DNA of 46,943 bases from Variovorax sp. E3 (GCF_016082275.1 NZ_MOWM01000047.1:1-46943); one strand, 5' to 3'. Counted from the stretch's first letter, positions 1-10,365 are shown. The notes: generated from the letters alone by a model not told the origin. Numbers and translations are program-made.

Positions 1-1
1 C

Positions 2-40
2 AACGCGCTGGTGCTGTTCAACCCGGCGCCGGTCACCTGA
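2..40 (+). CDS. C-terminal tail of an upstream gene (partial)
   Basis: The frame beginning at base 2 reads NALVLFNPAPVT and then stops with TGA at 38-40. It lies 25 bases before the SDR start on the same strand, so it is probably the preceding gene of the same operon. Twelve residues are too few to name a family. Confidence 0.5.
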   Translation, partial: NALVLFNPAPVT

Positions 41-65
41 ACAACCCTCACCCGGAGCAAGACCC

Positions 66-827
66 ATGGAAGACCTCAAGGACAAGACCGCGCTCGTCAC
101 CGGCGCCAGCACCGGCATCGGCGCGGCGGTGGCCATTGCGTTCGCGGCGCGCGGCATGCGCGTGGCGGTGCACTACAACAGCTCGGCGGCCGCGGCGCAT
201 GACGTGGTCGAGACCATTCGCGCGGCCGGCGGCGCGGCGGTGGCCGTCCAGGCCGACGTGCGCGACACGGCCGCCATTCGCGACTGCGTGAAGCAGACCA
301 TGGGCGAGTTCGGCCGCATCGACGTGCTGGTGAACAACGCGGGCAGCCTGGTCAAGCGCGTGCCCATCGCCGAGTTCGACGACGCGCTGTTCGACGAGGT
401 GATGCACATCAACGCGCGCTCGGTGCTGGCCTTCTGCCGCGAGGTGGTGCCGCTGATGCGCACGCAAGGCGGCGGCAACATCATCAACGTGACCTCGGTG
501 GCGGCGCGCACGGGCGGCGGCCCTGCCGCGTACCTGTACGCGGGCTCCAAGGGCTTCGTGAGCACGGCGACACACGGGCTCGCCAAGGAGCTGGTGGGCG
601 ACCGCATCCGCGTGAACGCGGTGGCGCCGGGCGTGATCCAGACGCCGTTTCAAGACCGCTTCTCGACGCCCGCGATGCTTGAGAACTTCCGCGCCAGCAT
701 TCCCATGGGCCGCATCGGCGAGCCCGAGGAATGCGTGGGCGCCTTCCTGTATCTGGCCTCGGAACAGCTCTCGGGCTATGTCACGGGGCAGGTGATCGAG
801 GTGAACGGGGGGCAGTACATGCCTTGA
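66..827 (+). CDS. SDR-family NAD(P)-dependent oxidoreductase
   Basis: A 253-residue classical short-chain dehydrogenase/reductase, the usual family length. The Rossmann glycine motif TGASTGIG lies at residues 12-19, the NNAG motif at 90-93, and the catalytic set is S144, Y158 and K162 (YAGSK). A GGAGCAAG ribosome site precedes the ATG. The enzyme is cytosolic and interconverts an alcohol and a ketone with NAD(P)H; the substrate cannot be read from sequence. Its neighbours, two Bug receptors and a lactonase, suggest oxidation of a sugar, sugar acid or hydroxy acid, which is inference. The C-terminal NGGQYMP is typical of FabG-like members, but the operon makes a catabolic role more likely than fatty acid synthesis. 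Confidence 0.9.
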   Translation: MEDLKDKTALVTGASTGIGAAVAIAFAARGMRVAVHYNSSAAAAHDVVETIRAAGGAAVAVQADVRDTAAIRDCVKQTMGEFGRIDVLVNNAGSLVKRVPIAEFDDALFDEVMHINARSVLAFCREVVPLMRTQGGGNIINVTSVAARTGGGPAAYLYAGSKGFVSTATHGLAKELVGDRIRVNAVAPGVIQTPFQDRFSTPAMLENFRASIPMGRIGEPEECVGAFLYLASEQLSGYVTGQVIEVNGGQYMP

Positions 828-876
828 CCGCGCCCTTGTTTTTTCAAGACCAATATCTACAACGGAGACAAGACAG

Positions 877-1857
877 ATGACGACGAAATTCCTGCGCAAG
901 CTCGCGCTGCTCTCGGGCGCGGCCTGCGCCGCATTCGGCATTGCGGCACCCGCCGCGCAAGCCGCCGGCAACGACTACCCGAACCACACGGTCGAGCTGA
1001 TCGTGCCCTACCAGCCCGGCGGCGGCACCGACGCGCTGGCCCGCGCCTTTGCCGACGCGAGCCGCAAGCACATGTCCGAGAGCATGGTGATCGTGAACCG
1101 CCCCGGCGCGGGCGGCGCCATCGGCTGGAACGAGGTGATCCACTCGCGGCCCGACGGCTACAAGCTCGCGGTGCTCACGGTCGAGCTGCTCACGCTGCCG
1201 CACCTGGGCCTGGCCAAGTTCAACTACGACGACTTCCAGCCGATCGCCCAGCTCAACGCCGACCCGGCCGCCATCACGGTGAAGGCCGACTCGCCCTACA
1301 ACACGATCGAAGAATTCCTGGCCGCGGCCAAGAAGAAGCCGGGCGAGATGGGCGTGGGCAATTCGGGCACGGGCTCGATCTGGCACCTGGCGGCCTCGGC
1401 GCTCGAAGACAAGACCGGCACCAAGTTCAACCACATCCCGTTCCAGGGCGCGGGCCCGGCCGTGCTGGCGCTGCTGGGCGGCCACGTCGACGCGGTGGCC
1501 GTGAGCCCGGCCGAGGTGTCGACCTACGTGCAGGCCGGCAAGCTCAAGATGCTGATGGTGATGGCCGACAAGCGCCTTGCCGCCTTCGACAAGGTGCCGA
1601 CCGCCAAGGAGCGCGGCATCGACATCTCGATCGGCACCTGGCGCGGCCTCGGCGCGCCCAGGAATACGCCGCCCGAAGTGATGGCCAAGCTGCGCGACAT
1701 TGCCGCCAAGACCGCCAAGGAACCGCTGCTGCGCGAAGTGATGGACAAGCAGAACCTGGGCTACGTCTACACCGACGGCGCCGCCTTCAAGGAAACGCTG
1801 GCCAAGGACAACGCGTACTTCAAGGCGCTGATCACCAAGCTGGACATCAAGCCCTGA
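877..1857 (+). CDS. Bug-family (TctC) periplasmic solute receptor
   Basis: A 326-residue tripartite tricarboxylate transporter-type receptor. A Sec signal peptide occupies about residues 1-30, ending in AAQAAG. The Bug signature follows: VELIVPYQPGGGTDALAR near residue 40, then the NRPGAGGAIGW segment and the HIPFQGAGPAVLALLGGHVD segment that line the carboxylate pocket in this family. Such proteins bind small carboxylates in the periplasm. No TctA or TctB membrane partner is in the window, which is common for Bug genes in Burkholderiales. It lies 49 bases after the SDR gene and 11 bases before the lactonase, so an operon is likely. A GGAGA site precedes the ATG. Confidence 0.92.
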   Translation: MTTKFLRKLALLSGAACAAFGIAAPAAQAAGNDYPNHTVELIVPYQPGGGTDALARAFADASRKHMSESMVIVNRPGAGGAIGWNEVIHSRPDGYKLAVLTVELLTLPHLGLAKFNYDDFQPIAQLNADPAAITVKADSPYNTIEEFLAAAKKKPGEMGVGNSGTGSIWHLAASALEDKTGTKFNHIPFQGAGPAVLALLGGHVDAVAVSPAEVSTYVQAGKLKMLMVMADKRLAAFDKVPTAKERGIDISIGTWRGLGAPRNTPPEVMAKLRDIAAKTAKEPLLREVMDKQNLGYVYTDGAAFKETLAKDNAYFKALITKLDIKP

Positions 1858-1868
1858 GCGGCGCCGCC

Positions 1869-2942
1869 ATGAAGACGATCCTGTGCCGGGCCCTGGCCTC
1901 GGCATTGCTGCTGGGCGCGGCTCACGCCGGCGCCGCCACCTGGGTGTATGTGTCGAACGCGGACAGCCAGGAGATCTCGGTGCTGTCGCTCGACCGCGCG
2001 AAGGGCGCGCTGGCGCCGGTGCAAACGCTCAACGTCGGCGGCATGGTGATGCCGATGGTGGTGAGCAAGGACAAGCGGCTGCTGTACGCGGCGCTGCGTT
2101 CGCAGCCGTTTCGCGTCGCAACGCTGTCGATCGACGCGGCCACGGGCCAGCTGAGGAAGCTCGGCGAGGCGCCGCTGGCCGACAGCATGGCCAACATCGA
2201 CCTCGACGCCACCGGGCGCTGGCTGTTCGCGGCGTCCTACCAGGGCGGCAAGATCTCGGTCAACGCCATCGCGAAGGACGGCACGGTCGGCGCGATCCAG
2301 CAGCTGGTGCAGACCGGGCCGAACGCGCACGCGATCCATGCCGATGCCGCCAACCGCTTCGTGCTCGCCACCAGCCTGGGCGGCGACAACATCTCGAGCT
2401 GGCGCTTCGACGTCGACAAGGGCCTGCTGTCGCCCAACGACCCGCCGCTCACGAAGGCGTCGACGCAATCGGGCCCACGCCACTTCGTGTGGGACGCCAA
2501 GCAGCAGCACGTGTACCTGCTCGACGAACTCGACGCGGCGCTGCATGTGTTCGCATGGGACGCGGCGCGCGGCACGCTCAAGCTCGAGCAGAGCACCACG
2601 ACCTTGCCCGCCGGCTTCACCGGCAAACCCTGGGCGGCCGACCTGCACCTGACGCCGGACGGGCGCTTCCTGTTCGCGTCGGAACGCAACTCGAGCACGC
2701 TGTCGACCTTCCGGGTCGACGCGGCCACGGGCCGGCTGCAACCGCTGGAGCACACGCCGACGGAGAAAGAGCCGCGCGGCTTCGCCATCGATTCGACAGG
2801 CCGCTTTCTCATTGCGGCGGGCCAGGCGTCGAACGGCATCTCGCTCTACGCGATCGACGGCCAGACCGGTGCGCTGGGCGCGCCGCAGCACCTGGACGTG
2901 GGCCGCAACCCGAACTGGGTCGAGATCGTCGACCTGCCCTGA
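1869..2942 (+). CDS. Exported beta-propeller lactonase family protein
   Basis: A 357-residue protein of the YbhE / 6-phosphogluconolactonase-type seven-bladed propeller family (lactonase, PF10282). The start MKTILCRALASALLLGAAHA is a likely Sec signal, so the propeller (opening TWVYVSNADSQEISVLSLD) should be periplasmic. Repeated blade motifs are visible, such as GRWLFAASYQGG, NRFVLATSLGGD, GRFLFASERNSS and GRFLIAAGQASNG, and the family's late sequence RGFAIDSTGRF is present. A periplasmic location argues against 6-phosphogluconolactone, a cytosolic substrate. It may hydrolyse an external sugar lactone whose acid is then bound by the flanking Bug receptors (inference). There is no good Shine-Dalgarno; translation may couple to the gene ending 11 bases upstream. 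Confidence 0.85.
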   Translation: MKTILCRALASALLLGAAHAGAATWVYVSNADSQEISVLSLDRAKGALAPVQTLNVGGMVMPMVVSKDKRLLYAALRSQPFRVATLSIDAATGQLRKLGEAPLADSMANIDLDATGRWLFAASYQGGKISVNAIAKDGTVGAIQQLVQTGPNAHAIHADAANRFVLATSLGGDNISSWRFDVDKGLLSPNDPPLTKASTQSGPRHFVWDAKQQHVYLLDELDAALHVFAWDAARGTLKLEQSTTTLPAGFTGKPWAADLHLTPDGRFLFASERNSSTLSTFRVDAATGRLQPLEHTPTEKEPRGFAIDSTGRFLIAAGQASNGISLYAIDGQTGALGAPQHLDVGRNPNWVEIVDLP

Positions 2943-2974
2943 GGGGCACTCATCAACAACAAGGAGACATCGCC

Positions 2975-3970
2975 ATGCAACGCCGCACATTGATCAAGAC
3001 CGCCATCGCCTCGTCGGTGGCCGCCGTGGGCCTGCCTGCCTTCGCGCAGAGCAGCAACACCTGGCCCACGGGCAAGGCCATCACCTACCTCGTGCCCTTT
3101 CCCGCGGGCGGCACGACCGACGTGCTGGGCCGGCTGATCGGGCAGAAGCTCGGGCCGGTGCTGGGCACGAGCGTGATCATCGACAACAAGGGCGGCGCCG
3201 GCGGCAGCGTGGGCTCGGAGGTCGGCGCGCGCGCGGCGCCCGACGGCTTCACGCTGGTGGGCGGCACCATCAGCTCGCACGCGATCAACGTGAGCCTGTA
3301 TCCGAAGATCGGCTACGACCCGATCAAGTCGTTCGCGCCGGTGACGCTGATCGGCACCAACCCCGTGGTGCTGGTGGTGAGCCAGAACAGCCCCTACAAG
3401 ACGCTCAAGGACATCCTCGAGGCGAGCAAGGCCAAGTCGGGCGGGCTGTCGTCGGCCTCGGCGGGCACGGGCACCTCGCAGCACCTGGCGCTGGAGCTGA
3501 TGGCCTACAAGTCGGGCGTGAAGTTCACGCACATTCCGTACAAGGGCAGCGGCCCGGCGATCCAGGACGCGATTGGCGGGCAGGTCGACATGATGTTCGA
3601 CACCACGGTGGTGGCCGGCCCGCACATCCAGAGCGGCAAGCTGCGCGCCATTGCGGTCACGTCGGCCAAGCGGCTGGCCTCGATGCCCGATGTGCCGACG
3701 GTGGCCGAGTCGGGACTGCCGGGCCTGAAGGACTTCGAGGTGGTGTCGTGGCAGGCGATCTTCGTGCCGGCCGCCACGCCGGCGCCGGTGGTCGACCGCC
3801 TGCACACCGAGATCCGCAAGATCCTGGCCACGCCCGAGATGCAGGACAAGCTCAAGGGCTTCGGCATGGAGCCGGCCGACCTGAGCACCACGCAGATCGC
3901 GGCCTTCCAGAAGGCCGAAGTCGAGAAGTGGGCGCAGGTGATCAAGGCGGCGGGCATCAAGGCCGACTAG
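2975..3970 (+). CDS. Bug-family (TctC) periplasmic solute receptor
   Basis: A second Bug receptor of 331 residues. I chose the ATG at 2975 because AAGGAG sits eight bases upstream and it gives a normal signal peptide, MQRRTLIKTAIASSVAAVGL, cleaved after AFA. The mature part carries ITYLVPFPAGGTTDVLGR, the DNKGGAGGSVGSE segment and HIPYKGSGPAIQDAIGGQVD, all Bug landmarks. It differs clearly from the receptor at 877-1857, so the pair probably binds different ligands or arose by old duplication. The frame is open far upstream through the lactonase gene, but that extension is an out-of-frame shadow. It is the last gene of the 5' operon. Confidence 0.92.
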   Translation: MQRRTLIKTAIASSVAAVGLPAFAQSSNTWPTGKAITYLVPFPAGGTTDVLGRLIGQKLGPVLGTSVIIDNKGGAGGSVGSEVGARAAPDGFTLVGGTISSHAINVSLYPKIGYDPIKSFAPVTLIGTNPVVLVVSQNSPYKTLKDILEASKAKSGGLSSASAGTGTSQHLALELMAYKSGVKFTHIPYKGSGPAIQDAIGGQVDMMFDTTVVAGPHIQSGKLRAIAVTSAKRLASMPDVPTVAESGLPGLKDFEVVSWQAIFVPAATPAPVVDRLHTEIRKILATPEMQDKLKGFGMEPADLSTTQIAAFQKAEVEKWAQVIKAAGIKAD

Positions 3971-4017
3971 CCTGAAGTAGCACGAAGGGCCGCGAGCCCG
4001 CGCATGGGCCGGCAAAA

Positions 4018-4046
4018 CCGAGGGAAGCTTCCTAGGCCTCCCTCGG
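4018..4046 (+). terminator. Hairpin after the Bug/lactonase operon
   Basis: CCGAGGGA at 4018-4025 pairs perfectly with TCCCTCGG at 4039-4046 around a 13-base loop. It stands 48 bases after the last stop codon of the operon. There is no clean T-run after it, so intrinsic termination is only a possibility. Confidence 0.35.
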
Positions 4047-4096
4047 GAAGCCCTTTATAGAATGCCCCTCCGATCCGCATTCCAGGCCCCCACCAC

Positions 4097-4947
4097 GTGT
4101 CCGACCGCTCCGCTGTACTGCCCCAATACCTGTTCCCCAAGCAGGCCCTGACCAATTTCGCCGGCTGGGTCGCGGGCAAGGAACGCGGGGCCGTCACGAC
4201 GTGGATCATCCGGCGCTTCGTGGCCAAGTACGGCGTGGACATGGGCGAGGCGCTGGAGTCGGACATCGCGCACTACAAGAGCTTCAACCAGTTCTTCACG
4301 CGCGCGCTCAAGCCCGGCATGCGGCCGCTCGCGCCGGCCGACCTGGTGTGTCCGGTGGACGGCGCGATCAGCCAGTTCGGCGCCATCCAGGGCGACCAGA
4401 TCTTCCAGGCCAAGGGCCACAACTACAGCACCACCGCGCTGGTCGGCGGCGACGCCGCGCTGGCCGCCAAGTTCGCGCACGGCAGCTTCGCCACGCTGTA
4501 CCTGAGCCCGAAGGACTACCACCGCATCCACATGCCCTGCGACGGGCGGCTGGTGCGCATGATCCACGTGCCGGGCGACCTGTTCTCGGTGAACCCGACC
4601 ACGGCGCGCGGCGTGCCCGGGCTGTTCGCGCGCAACGAGCGCGTGGTGTGCGTGTTCGAGTCGCCGCACGGGCCCTTCGTGCTGGTGCTGGTGGGCGCCA
4701 CCATCGTGGGCAGCATGGCCACGGTGTGGCACGGCGTGGTCAACCCGCCGCGCGTGGGCGAACTGCGCGAGTGGAGCTACAACGACCAGCAGATCGACAT
4801 CCGCAAGGGCGACGAGATGGGCCGTTTCTTGCTGGGCTCGACGGTGGTCATGCTGTTCCCGGCACCCGCGCTGGCCTTCAACCCCGAGTGGTCGCCGACC
4901 CGCGCGATCCGGCTGGGCGAAGCATGGCCAATTATTCCAATTTGTGA
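4097..4947 (+). CDS. psd: Phosphatidylserine decarboxylase proenzyme (frame break near its end)
   Basis: Converts phosphatidylserine to phosphatidylethanolamine at the inner membrane, using a pyruvoyl group made by self-cleavage. The GTG start gives MSDRSAVLPQYLFPKQALTN. The LGST self-cleavage site is at residues 247-249 with serine 248; the other catalytic residues fit D88 (PVDGA) and H145 (YHRIHMP). After GEA the open frame runs on into an unrelated 40-residue tail ending at 5050. One base appears to be missing in GC[C]ATG at about 4923; restoring it gives GEAMANYSNL and a stop at 4947, a protein of 283 residues, which is the normal family length. I take the long tail as an artefact. Confidence 0.9.
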
Positions 4948-4962
4948 GCCTTTGTCTCACAA
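4942..4962. promoter_or_regulatory. Inverted repeat over the psd stop
   Basis: TTGTGAG at 4942-4948 and CTCACAA at 4956-4962 form a perfect seven-base inverted repeat with a seven-base spacer. It overlaps the restored psd stop and lies upstream of the winged-helix gene at 5127. It could be an operator for that regulator or a weak terminator hairpin; there is no T-run. Confidence 0.35.
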
Positions 4963-5126
4963 CCCGCATGCTGCATGCCTGCACAGCTATAAAACTAGTA
5001 GCATCACATTCCTTTGCGCTATAGTCGTCGGCCAACGAAACGGTTCATAACCACACACAAAAGAAAGCGTGCATCGCCCCTGCCCCACAGGTCGATGGCT
5101 CGCCCAGCTTCGAGGAGATGAAGTCG

Positions 5127-5588
5127 ATGAGTACCAAGGAAAACGCAGCCGTCAGCCAGCTGCTCGCCCTGCTCGAAGCCCGTTATGCACTGCGCGTGCT
5201 CTGGGCCCTGCGCGACGGCCATGCCCAGACCTTCCGGCTCCTGCAGGACAGCGTGGGCGGCATCACTCCCAACACGCTCAACACCCGCATCAAGGAACTG
5301 CGCGAGGCCGGCATCGTCGGCCACGGCAGCGACGGCTACAGCCTCACGCTCAGCGGGCAGGACCTGCTCAAGCGGCTGTCCGACCTGCAGGCCTTCGCCG
5401 GCAAGTGGCAGCTGGGGCAGGCCAGGAAGGCGGCGGCGCCGGTGGCCGCAGCGCCCGTCGCCGCGCCGGCGACCTCGCCCGCATCGCCCGCAACCCCGGC
5501 GGCGACGCCCGCTACAACGGCGCCCGCCCCGGCGGCGGCGCCTGTTCCCACAGCCGCACCGCCGGCCGACGACAGCCACCACGGCTGA
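5127..5588 (+). CDS. Small winged-helix (HxlR-like) transcriptional regulator with Ala/Pro-rich tail
   Basis: Residues 1 to about 95 form a winged helix like the HxlR family: LLALLEARYALRVLWALRDG, then ITPNTLNTRIKELREAGIV as recognition helix and wing, then YSLTLSGQDLLKRL. The last 55 residues are almost only Ala, Pro and Thr and end in DDSHHG, a disordered tail unusual for the family. I prefer the ATG at 5127 to the one at 5118 because GAGGAG (5112-5117) is then about nine bases upstream. Typical HxlR cysteines are absent from the winged helix, so redox sensing is not indicated. It stands alone between psd and the FKBP gene; its target is unknown. Confidence 0.7.
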   Translation: MSTKENAAVSQLLALLEARYALRVLWALRDGHAQTFRLLQDSVGGITPNTLNTRIKELREAGIVGHGSDGYSLTLSGQDLLKRLSDLQAFAGKWQLGQARKAAAPVAAAPVAAPATSPASPATPAATPATTAPAPAAAPVPTAAPPADDSHHG

Positions 5589-5673
5589 TCGACGACAAGG
5601 CCGGTGCGCCCGGCCTCGGTAAACTCCGCGCCTTCGATCCATTCTTCTCACATCGACGCAAGGAGCGTTTCCC

Positions 5674-6024
5674 ATGCCTACCACCCCCTCCGGCCTGCAA
5701 TACGAAGACACCGAAGTCGGCACCGGCTCTGAAGCCAAGGCCGGCCAGCACGTGCACGTGCACTACACCGGCTGGCTCTACAACGACGGCGTGCAAGGCG
5801 CCAAGTTCGACTCCAGCCGCGACCGCAACGACCCGTTCGCGTTCTCGCTGGGCGCCGGCCAGGTCATCAAGGGCTGGGACGAAGGCGTGGCCGGCATGAA
5901 GATCGGCGGCAAGCGCACGCTGATCATCCCCGCATCGCTGGGCTATGGCGCCCGCGGCGCCGGCGGCGTGATCCCCCCGAACGCCACGCTGAAGTTCGAC
6001 GTCGAGCTGCTCGACGCGCACTGA
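5674..6024 (+). CDS. FKBP-type peptidyl-prolyl cis-trans isomerase
   Basis: A single-domain FKBP of 116 residues with no signal peptide, so cytosolic. Family landmarks in order: VHVHYTGWL, FDSSRDRNDPFAFSLG, GQVIKGWDEGVAGMKIGGKR, IIPASLGYGARGAGGVIPPN and the closing strand LKFDVELLD. It catalyses prolyl peptide-bond isomerisation and may assist folding. An AAGGAG site precedes the ATG (CAAGGAGCGTTTCCC). Two terminator hairpins follow, so it does not belong to the heat-shock unit downstream despite the related function. Confidence 0.95.
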   Translation: MPTTPSGLQYEDTEVGTGSEAKAGQHVHVHYTGWLYNDGVQGAKFDSSRDRNDPFAFSLGAGQVIKGWDEGVAGMKIGGKRTLIIPASLGYGARGAGGVIPPNATLKFDVELLDAH

Positions 6025-6044
6025 GCGTTCGGCACACAGGCTCC

Positions 6045-6067
6045 AAGGCCCGGTTTCGGGCCTTTTT
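6045..6067 (+). terminator. Intrinsic terminator after the FKBP gene
   Basis: AGGCCCG pairs with CGGGCCT around a GTTT loop and is followed by a T-run (6063-6067), 20 bases after the FKBP stop. Classic intrinsic terminator form. Confidence 0.85.
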
Positions 6068-6076
6068 CATGCCTGA

Positions 6077-6100
6077 GCGGCCCTTTTTGCCGCATTTTTT
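6077..6100 (+). terminator. Second tandem terminator
   Basis: GCGGC (6077-6081) pairs with GCCGC (6089-6093) and is followed by ATTTTTT. It sits ten bases after the first terminator and just before the grpE heat-shock promoter, insulating that unit. Confidence 0.6.
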
Positions 6101-6102
6101 CG

Positions 6103-6130
6103 CTTGAAATGGTCCTGGGCAGCCCCACCT
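6103..6130 (+). promoter_or_regulatory. Sigma-32 heat-shock promoter of grpE
   Basis: CTTGAAA at 6103-6109 matches the sigma-32 -35 consensus exactly. After 13 bases CCCCACCT at 6123-6130 matches the -10 consensus CCCCATNT except one base. The implied start near 6137 leaves a leader of about 40 bases before grpE. I see no CIRCE element here, so RpoH rather than HrcA control is indicated. Confidence 0.8.
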
Positions 6131-6175
6131 GCCCGACTATCGTTTGTTTACCGGTTCCAGCCGGTTCTTTGAAAA

Positions 6176-6748
6176 ATGTCTGACCCGCAACAATCCGCAC
6201 AGAATTCCCAAATGCTGCAAGGCGAGCCAAGCCCCGAAGAACTGGAGGCCGCGCAAGCCGCCAATGAAGCCGAGGCGCTCGACGCCCTGGCCGTGGCGCA
6301 AGGCGAGCTCGCTGCCCTGCAGACCAGGAACGCCGAACTGGCCGACCAGTACCTGCGCGCCCAGGCCGACGTGCAGAACGCCCGCCGCCGCGCCGACGAC
6401 GAGATCACCAAGGCCCGCAAGTTCGCCGTCGAGGCATTCGCCGAAAGCCTGCTGCCGGTGACCGACAGCCTCGAAGCCGGCCTGGCCATCAAGGACGCCA
6501 CGCCGGAGCAGATCCGCGAAGGCGCCGAAGCCACGCTGCGCCAGCTCAAGAGCGCGCTCGAGCGCAACAAGGTGATCGAAGTGGCCCCGGCCCCCGGCGC
6601 CAAGTTCGACCCGCACCAGCACCAGGCCATCTCGGTGGTGCCCGCCGACCAGGAACCGAACACCGTGGTGAGCGTGCTGCAGAAGGGCTACACCATCAAC
6701 GAGCGCGTGCTGCGCCCAGCGCTGGTCACGGTCAGCGCGCCGAAGTAA
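6176..6748 (+). CDS. grpE: Nucleotide exchange factor GrpE
   Basis: A 190-residue cytosolic co-chaperone that releases ADP from DnaK. An acidic, Gln/Glu-rich N-terminal region leads into a long helix ([20 protein letters not shown] through [16 protein letters not shown]) that forms the dimer stalk. The C-terminal beta domain carries the family signature [41 protein letters not shown]. Order and spacing to dnaK and dnaJ confirm the call. Transcription probably starts at the sigma-32 promoter just upstream. Confidence 0.97.
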   Translation: MSDPQQSAQNSQMLQGEPSPEELEAAQAANEAEALDALAVAQGELAALQTRNAELADQYLRAQADVQNARRRADDEITKARKFAVEAFAESLLPVTDSLEAGLAIKDATPEQIREGAEATLRQLKSALERNKVIEVAPAPGAKFDPHQHQAISVVPADQEPNTVVSVLQKGYTINERVLRPALVTVSAPK

Positions 6749-6805
6749 GCCACCCGCGGCACGCATCGGCACACAAGATTCCCACAGGAAATCCACGCTT
6801 CATAC

Positions 6806-6830
6806 CTTGAATCGCGACGGGTTATCCACA
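6806..6830 (+). promoter_or_regulatory. grpE-dnaK spacer with a CTTGAA box and a perfect DnaA-box sequence
   Basis: The 125-base spacer before dnaK holds CTTGAA at 6806-6811, a possible sigma-32 -35, but the -10 region fits the consensus poorly. TTATCCACA at 6822-6830 equals the strong DnaA-box consensus. Either may be chance; the sequence matches are certain, the functions are not. Confidence 0.35.
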
Positions 6831-6873
6831 AGTTCATAACAACATATTTTTCAGGCTTTCAGGAGTAAAGAAC

Positions 6874-8810
<1,937 letters not shown>

Positions 8811-8827
8811 TCCTCAGCACCTTCTGC

Positions 8828-8864
8828 AAGGCTGGAACACCCGCAGGGGTGCTCCAGCCTTTCT
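8828..8864 (+). terminator. Terminator after dnaK
   Basis: AAGGCTGGA at 8828-8836 pairs with the CCAGCCTT copy at 8854-8861, and the inner CACCC/GGGTG pairs as well, giving a long stem with a GCAG loop ahead of a short T-run. It lies 17 bases after the dnaK stop and would reduce read-through into dnaJ. Confidence 0.8.
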
Positions 8865-8910
8865 CGCTTCAAAGTTACCGAGTTACTGCTGATCTTCCGA
8901 TCGACCTGCC

Positions 8911-10050
8911 ATGGCCACCAAACGCGACTATTACGAAACCCTCGGCGTCCCCAAGAACGCGAGCGAGGAAGAAATCAAGAAGGCTTATCGCAAGCTCGCG
9001 ATGAAGCACCATCCCGACCGCAACCACGGCGACACCAGCAAGGACGCCGAGGCCAAGTTCAAGGAGGTGAAGGAAGCCTACGAAATGCTGTCCGACGGAC
9101 AGAAGCGCGCGGCCTACGACCAGTACGGCCATGCCGGCGTCGATCCCAACATGCGCGGTGGCCCGGGCGCGGAAGGCTTCGGCGGTTTCGCTGAAGCGTT
9201 CGGCGACATCTTCGGCGACGTGTTCGGCGGCGGCGGGCGCGGCCGCACGAGCAGCGGACGCCAGGTGTTCCGCGGCGCCGACCAGATCTTCGCCATGGAG
9301 CTCACGCTCGAGGAAGCCGCCGAAGGCAAGACCACGGAGATCCGCATTCCCTCGTGGGACGAGTGCGACACCTGCCACGGCTCGGGCGCGAAGCCCGGCA
9401 CCAAGCCCATCACCTGCACCACCTGCCACGGCGCGGGCGCGGTGCAGATGCGCCAGGGCTTCTTCAGCGTGCAGCAGACCTGCCCGACCTGCCACGGCAG
9501 CGGCAAGATCATTCCCGAGCCCTGCACCGCGTGCCACGGCCACGGCAAGATCAAGCGCAACAAGACGCTCGAGGTGAAGATCCGCGCCGGCATCGACGAC
9601 GGCCAGCGCATGCGCGTCACCGGCAGCGGCGAGCCCGGCGTCAACGGCGGCCCGCCGGGCGACCTGTACATCGAGATCCGGCTCAAGAAGCACGAGATCT
9701 TCGAGCGCGACGGCGACAACCTGCACTGCGTGGTGCCCGTGAGCATGACCACGGCAGCACTGGGCGGCGAGATCAACGTGCCCACGCTCAAGGGCGCGGC
9801 GGCCATCGACATTCCCGAAGGCACGCAAAGCGGCAAGCAGTTCCGCCTGCGCGGCAAGGGCATCAAGGGCGTGAACTCGAGCTACCCGGGCGACCTGTAC
9901 TGCCACGTGCGCGTCGAGACCCCGGTGAAGCTCACGGAGCACCAGCGCAAGGTGCTCAAGGAACTCGACGAGTCCCTCAAGAAGGGCGGCGAGAAGCACA
10001 GCCCGACCGACAAGGGCTGGTTCGACAAGGCGAAGGAATTCTTCAGCTGA
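8911..10050 (+). CDS. dnaJ: Chaperone DnaJ (Hsp40)
   Basis: A 379-residue type I J-protein that delivers substrates to DnaK and stimulates its ATPase. The J domain spans residues 1-70 with HPD at 34-36, followed by a Gly/Phe-rich linker ([20 protein letters not shown]). The zinc-binding region has all four repeats: [24 protein letters not shown] and CTACHGHG. The C-terminal substrate domains ([19 protein letters not shown] and the following segment) are complete. It is 100 bases downstream of dnaK, past a terminator; I see no clear promoter of its own. Confidence 0.97.
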   Translation: MATKRDYYETLGVPKNASEEEIKKAYRKLAMKHHPDRNHGDTSKDAEAKFKEVKEAYEMLSDGQKRAAYDQYGHAGVDPNMRGGPGAEGFGGFAEAFGDIFGDVFGGGGRGRTSSGRQVFRGADQIFAMELTLEEAAEGKTTEIRIPSWDECDTCHGSGAKPGTKPITCTTCHGAGAVQMRQGFFSVQQTCPTCHGSGKIIPEPCTACHGHGKIKRNKTLEVKIRAGIDDGQRMRVTGSGEPGVNGGPPGDLYIEIRLKKHEIFERDGDNLHCVVPVSMTTAALGGEINVPTLKGAAAIDIPEGTQSGKQFRLRGKGIKGVNSSYPGDLYCHVRVETPVKLTEHQRKVLKELDESLKKGGEKHSPTDKGWFDKAKEFFS

Positions 10051-10150
10051 TGACGGGCGCGGCGCGCACACGCCGCCTCCCCTTTCCATTCGCAAGACGG
10101 ACAAAGGTTGGGTGGTCAGGTCGGGCGAGGTGTCGCGGGACATCGAACCC

Positions 10151-10354
10151 ATGAGCACCAAAGACGTGCAAGGCTTGTTCAACGGCCTGGATCCCGAGGC
10201 CGTGCAGCTGCAGTGCGGGTCCGCGAACCGCTTCTTCGTCTGCCATGTAACACCGGGGACTACGCTTGCGGGTGAAAACTTCACCTTCAGCACCGGTCAC
10301 TTCATGACCGTCCTGCACGCCGGGCTCTTCGAACTGGTGCGCACAAGCCCCTGA
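10151..10354 (+). CDS. Small hypothetical protein (67 residues)
   Basis: An ORF starting MSTKDVQGLFNGLDPEAVQL with codon choice similar to its neighbours, rich in Phe, Thr and His, without a signal peptide or membrane segment. A hairpin follows its stop by 12 bases, which supports an expressed unit. There is no strong ribosome site and I recognise no family. A GTG at 10112 would add 13 residues. A longer ORF on the opposite strand (10043-10447) is Arg/His-rich and looks like a shadow. Confidence 0.4.
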   Translation: MSTKDVQGLFNGLDPEAVQLQCGSANRFFVCHVTPGTTLAGENFTFSTGHFMTVLHAGLFELVRTSP

Positions 10355-10365
10355 GCCCTGTTTCG

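Noticed and set aside
4948..5050. A 40-residue C-terminal extension on phosphatidylserine decarboxylase
   Set aside because: It follows a likely one-base loss at 4923; the other frame gives the normal end GEAMANYSNL and a family-sized protein.
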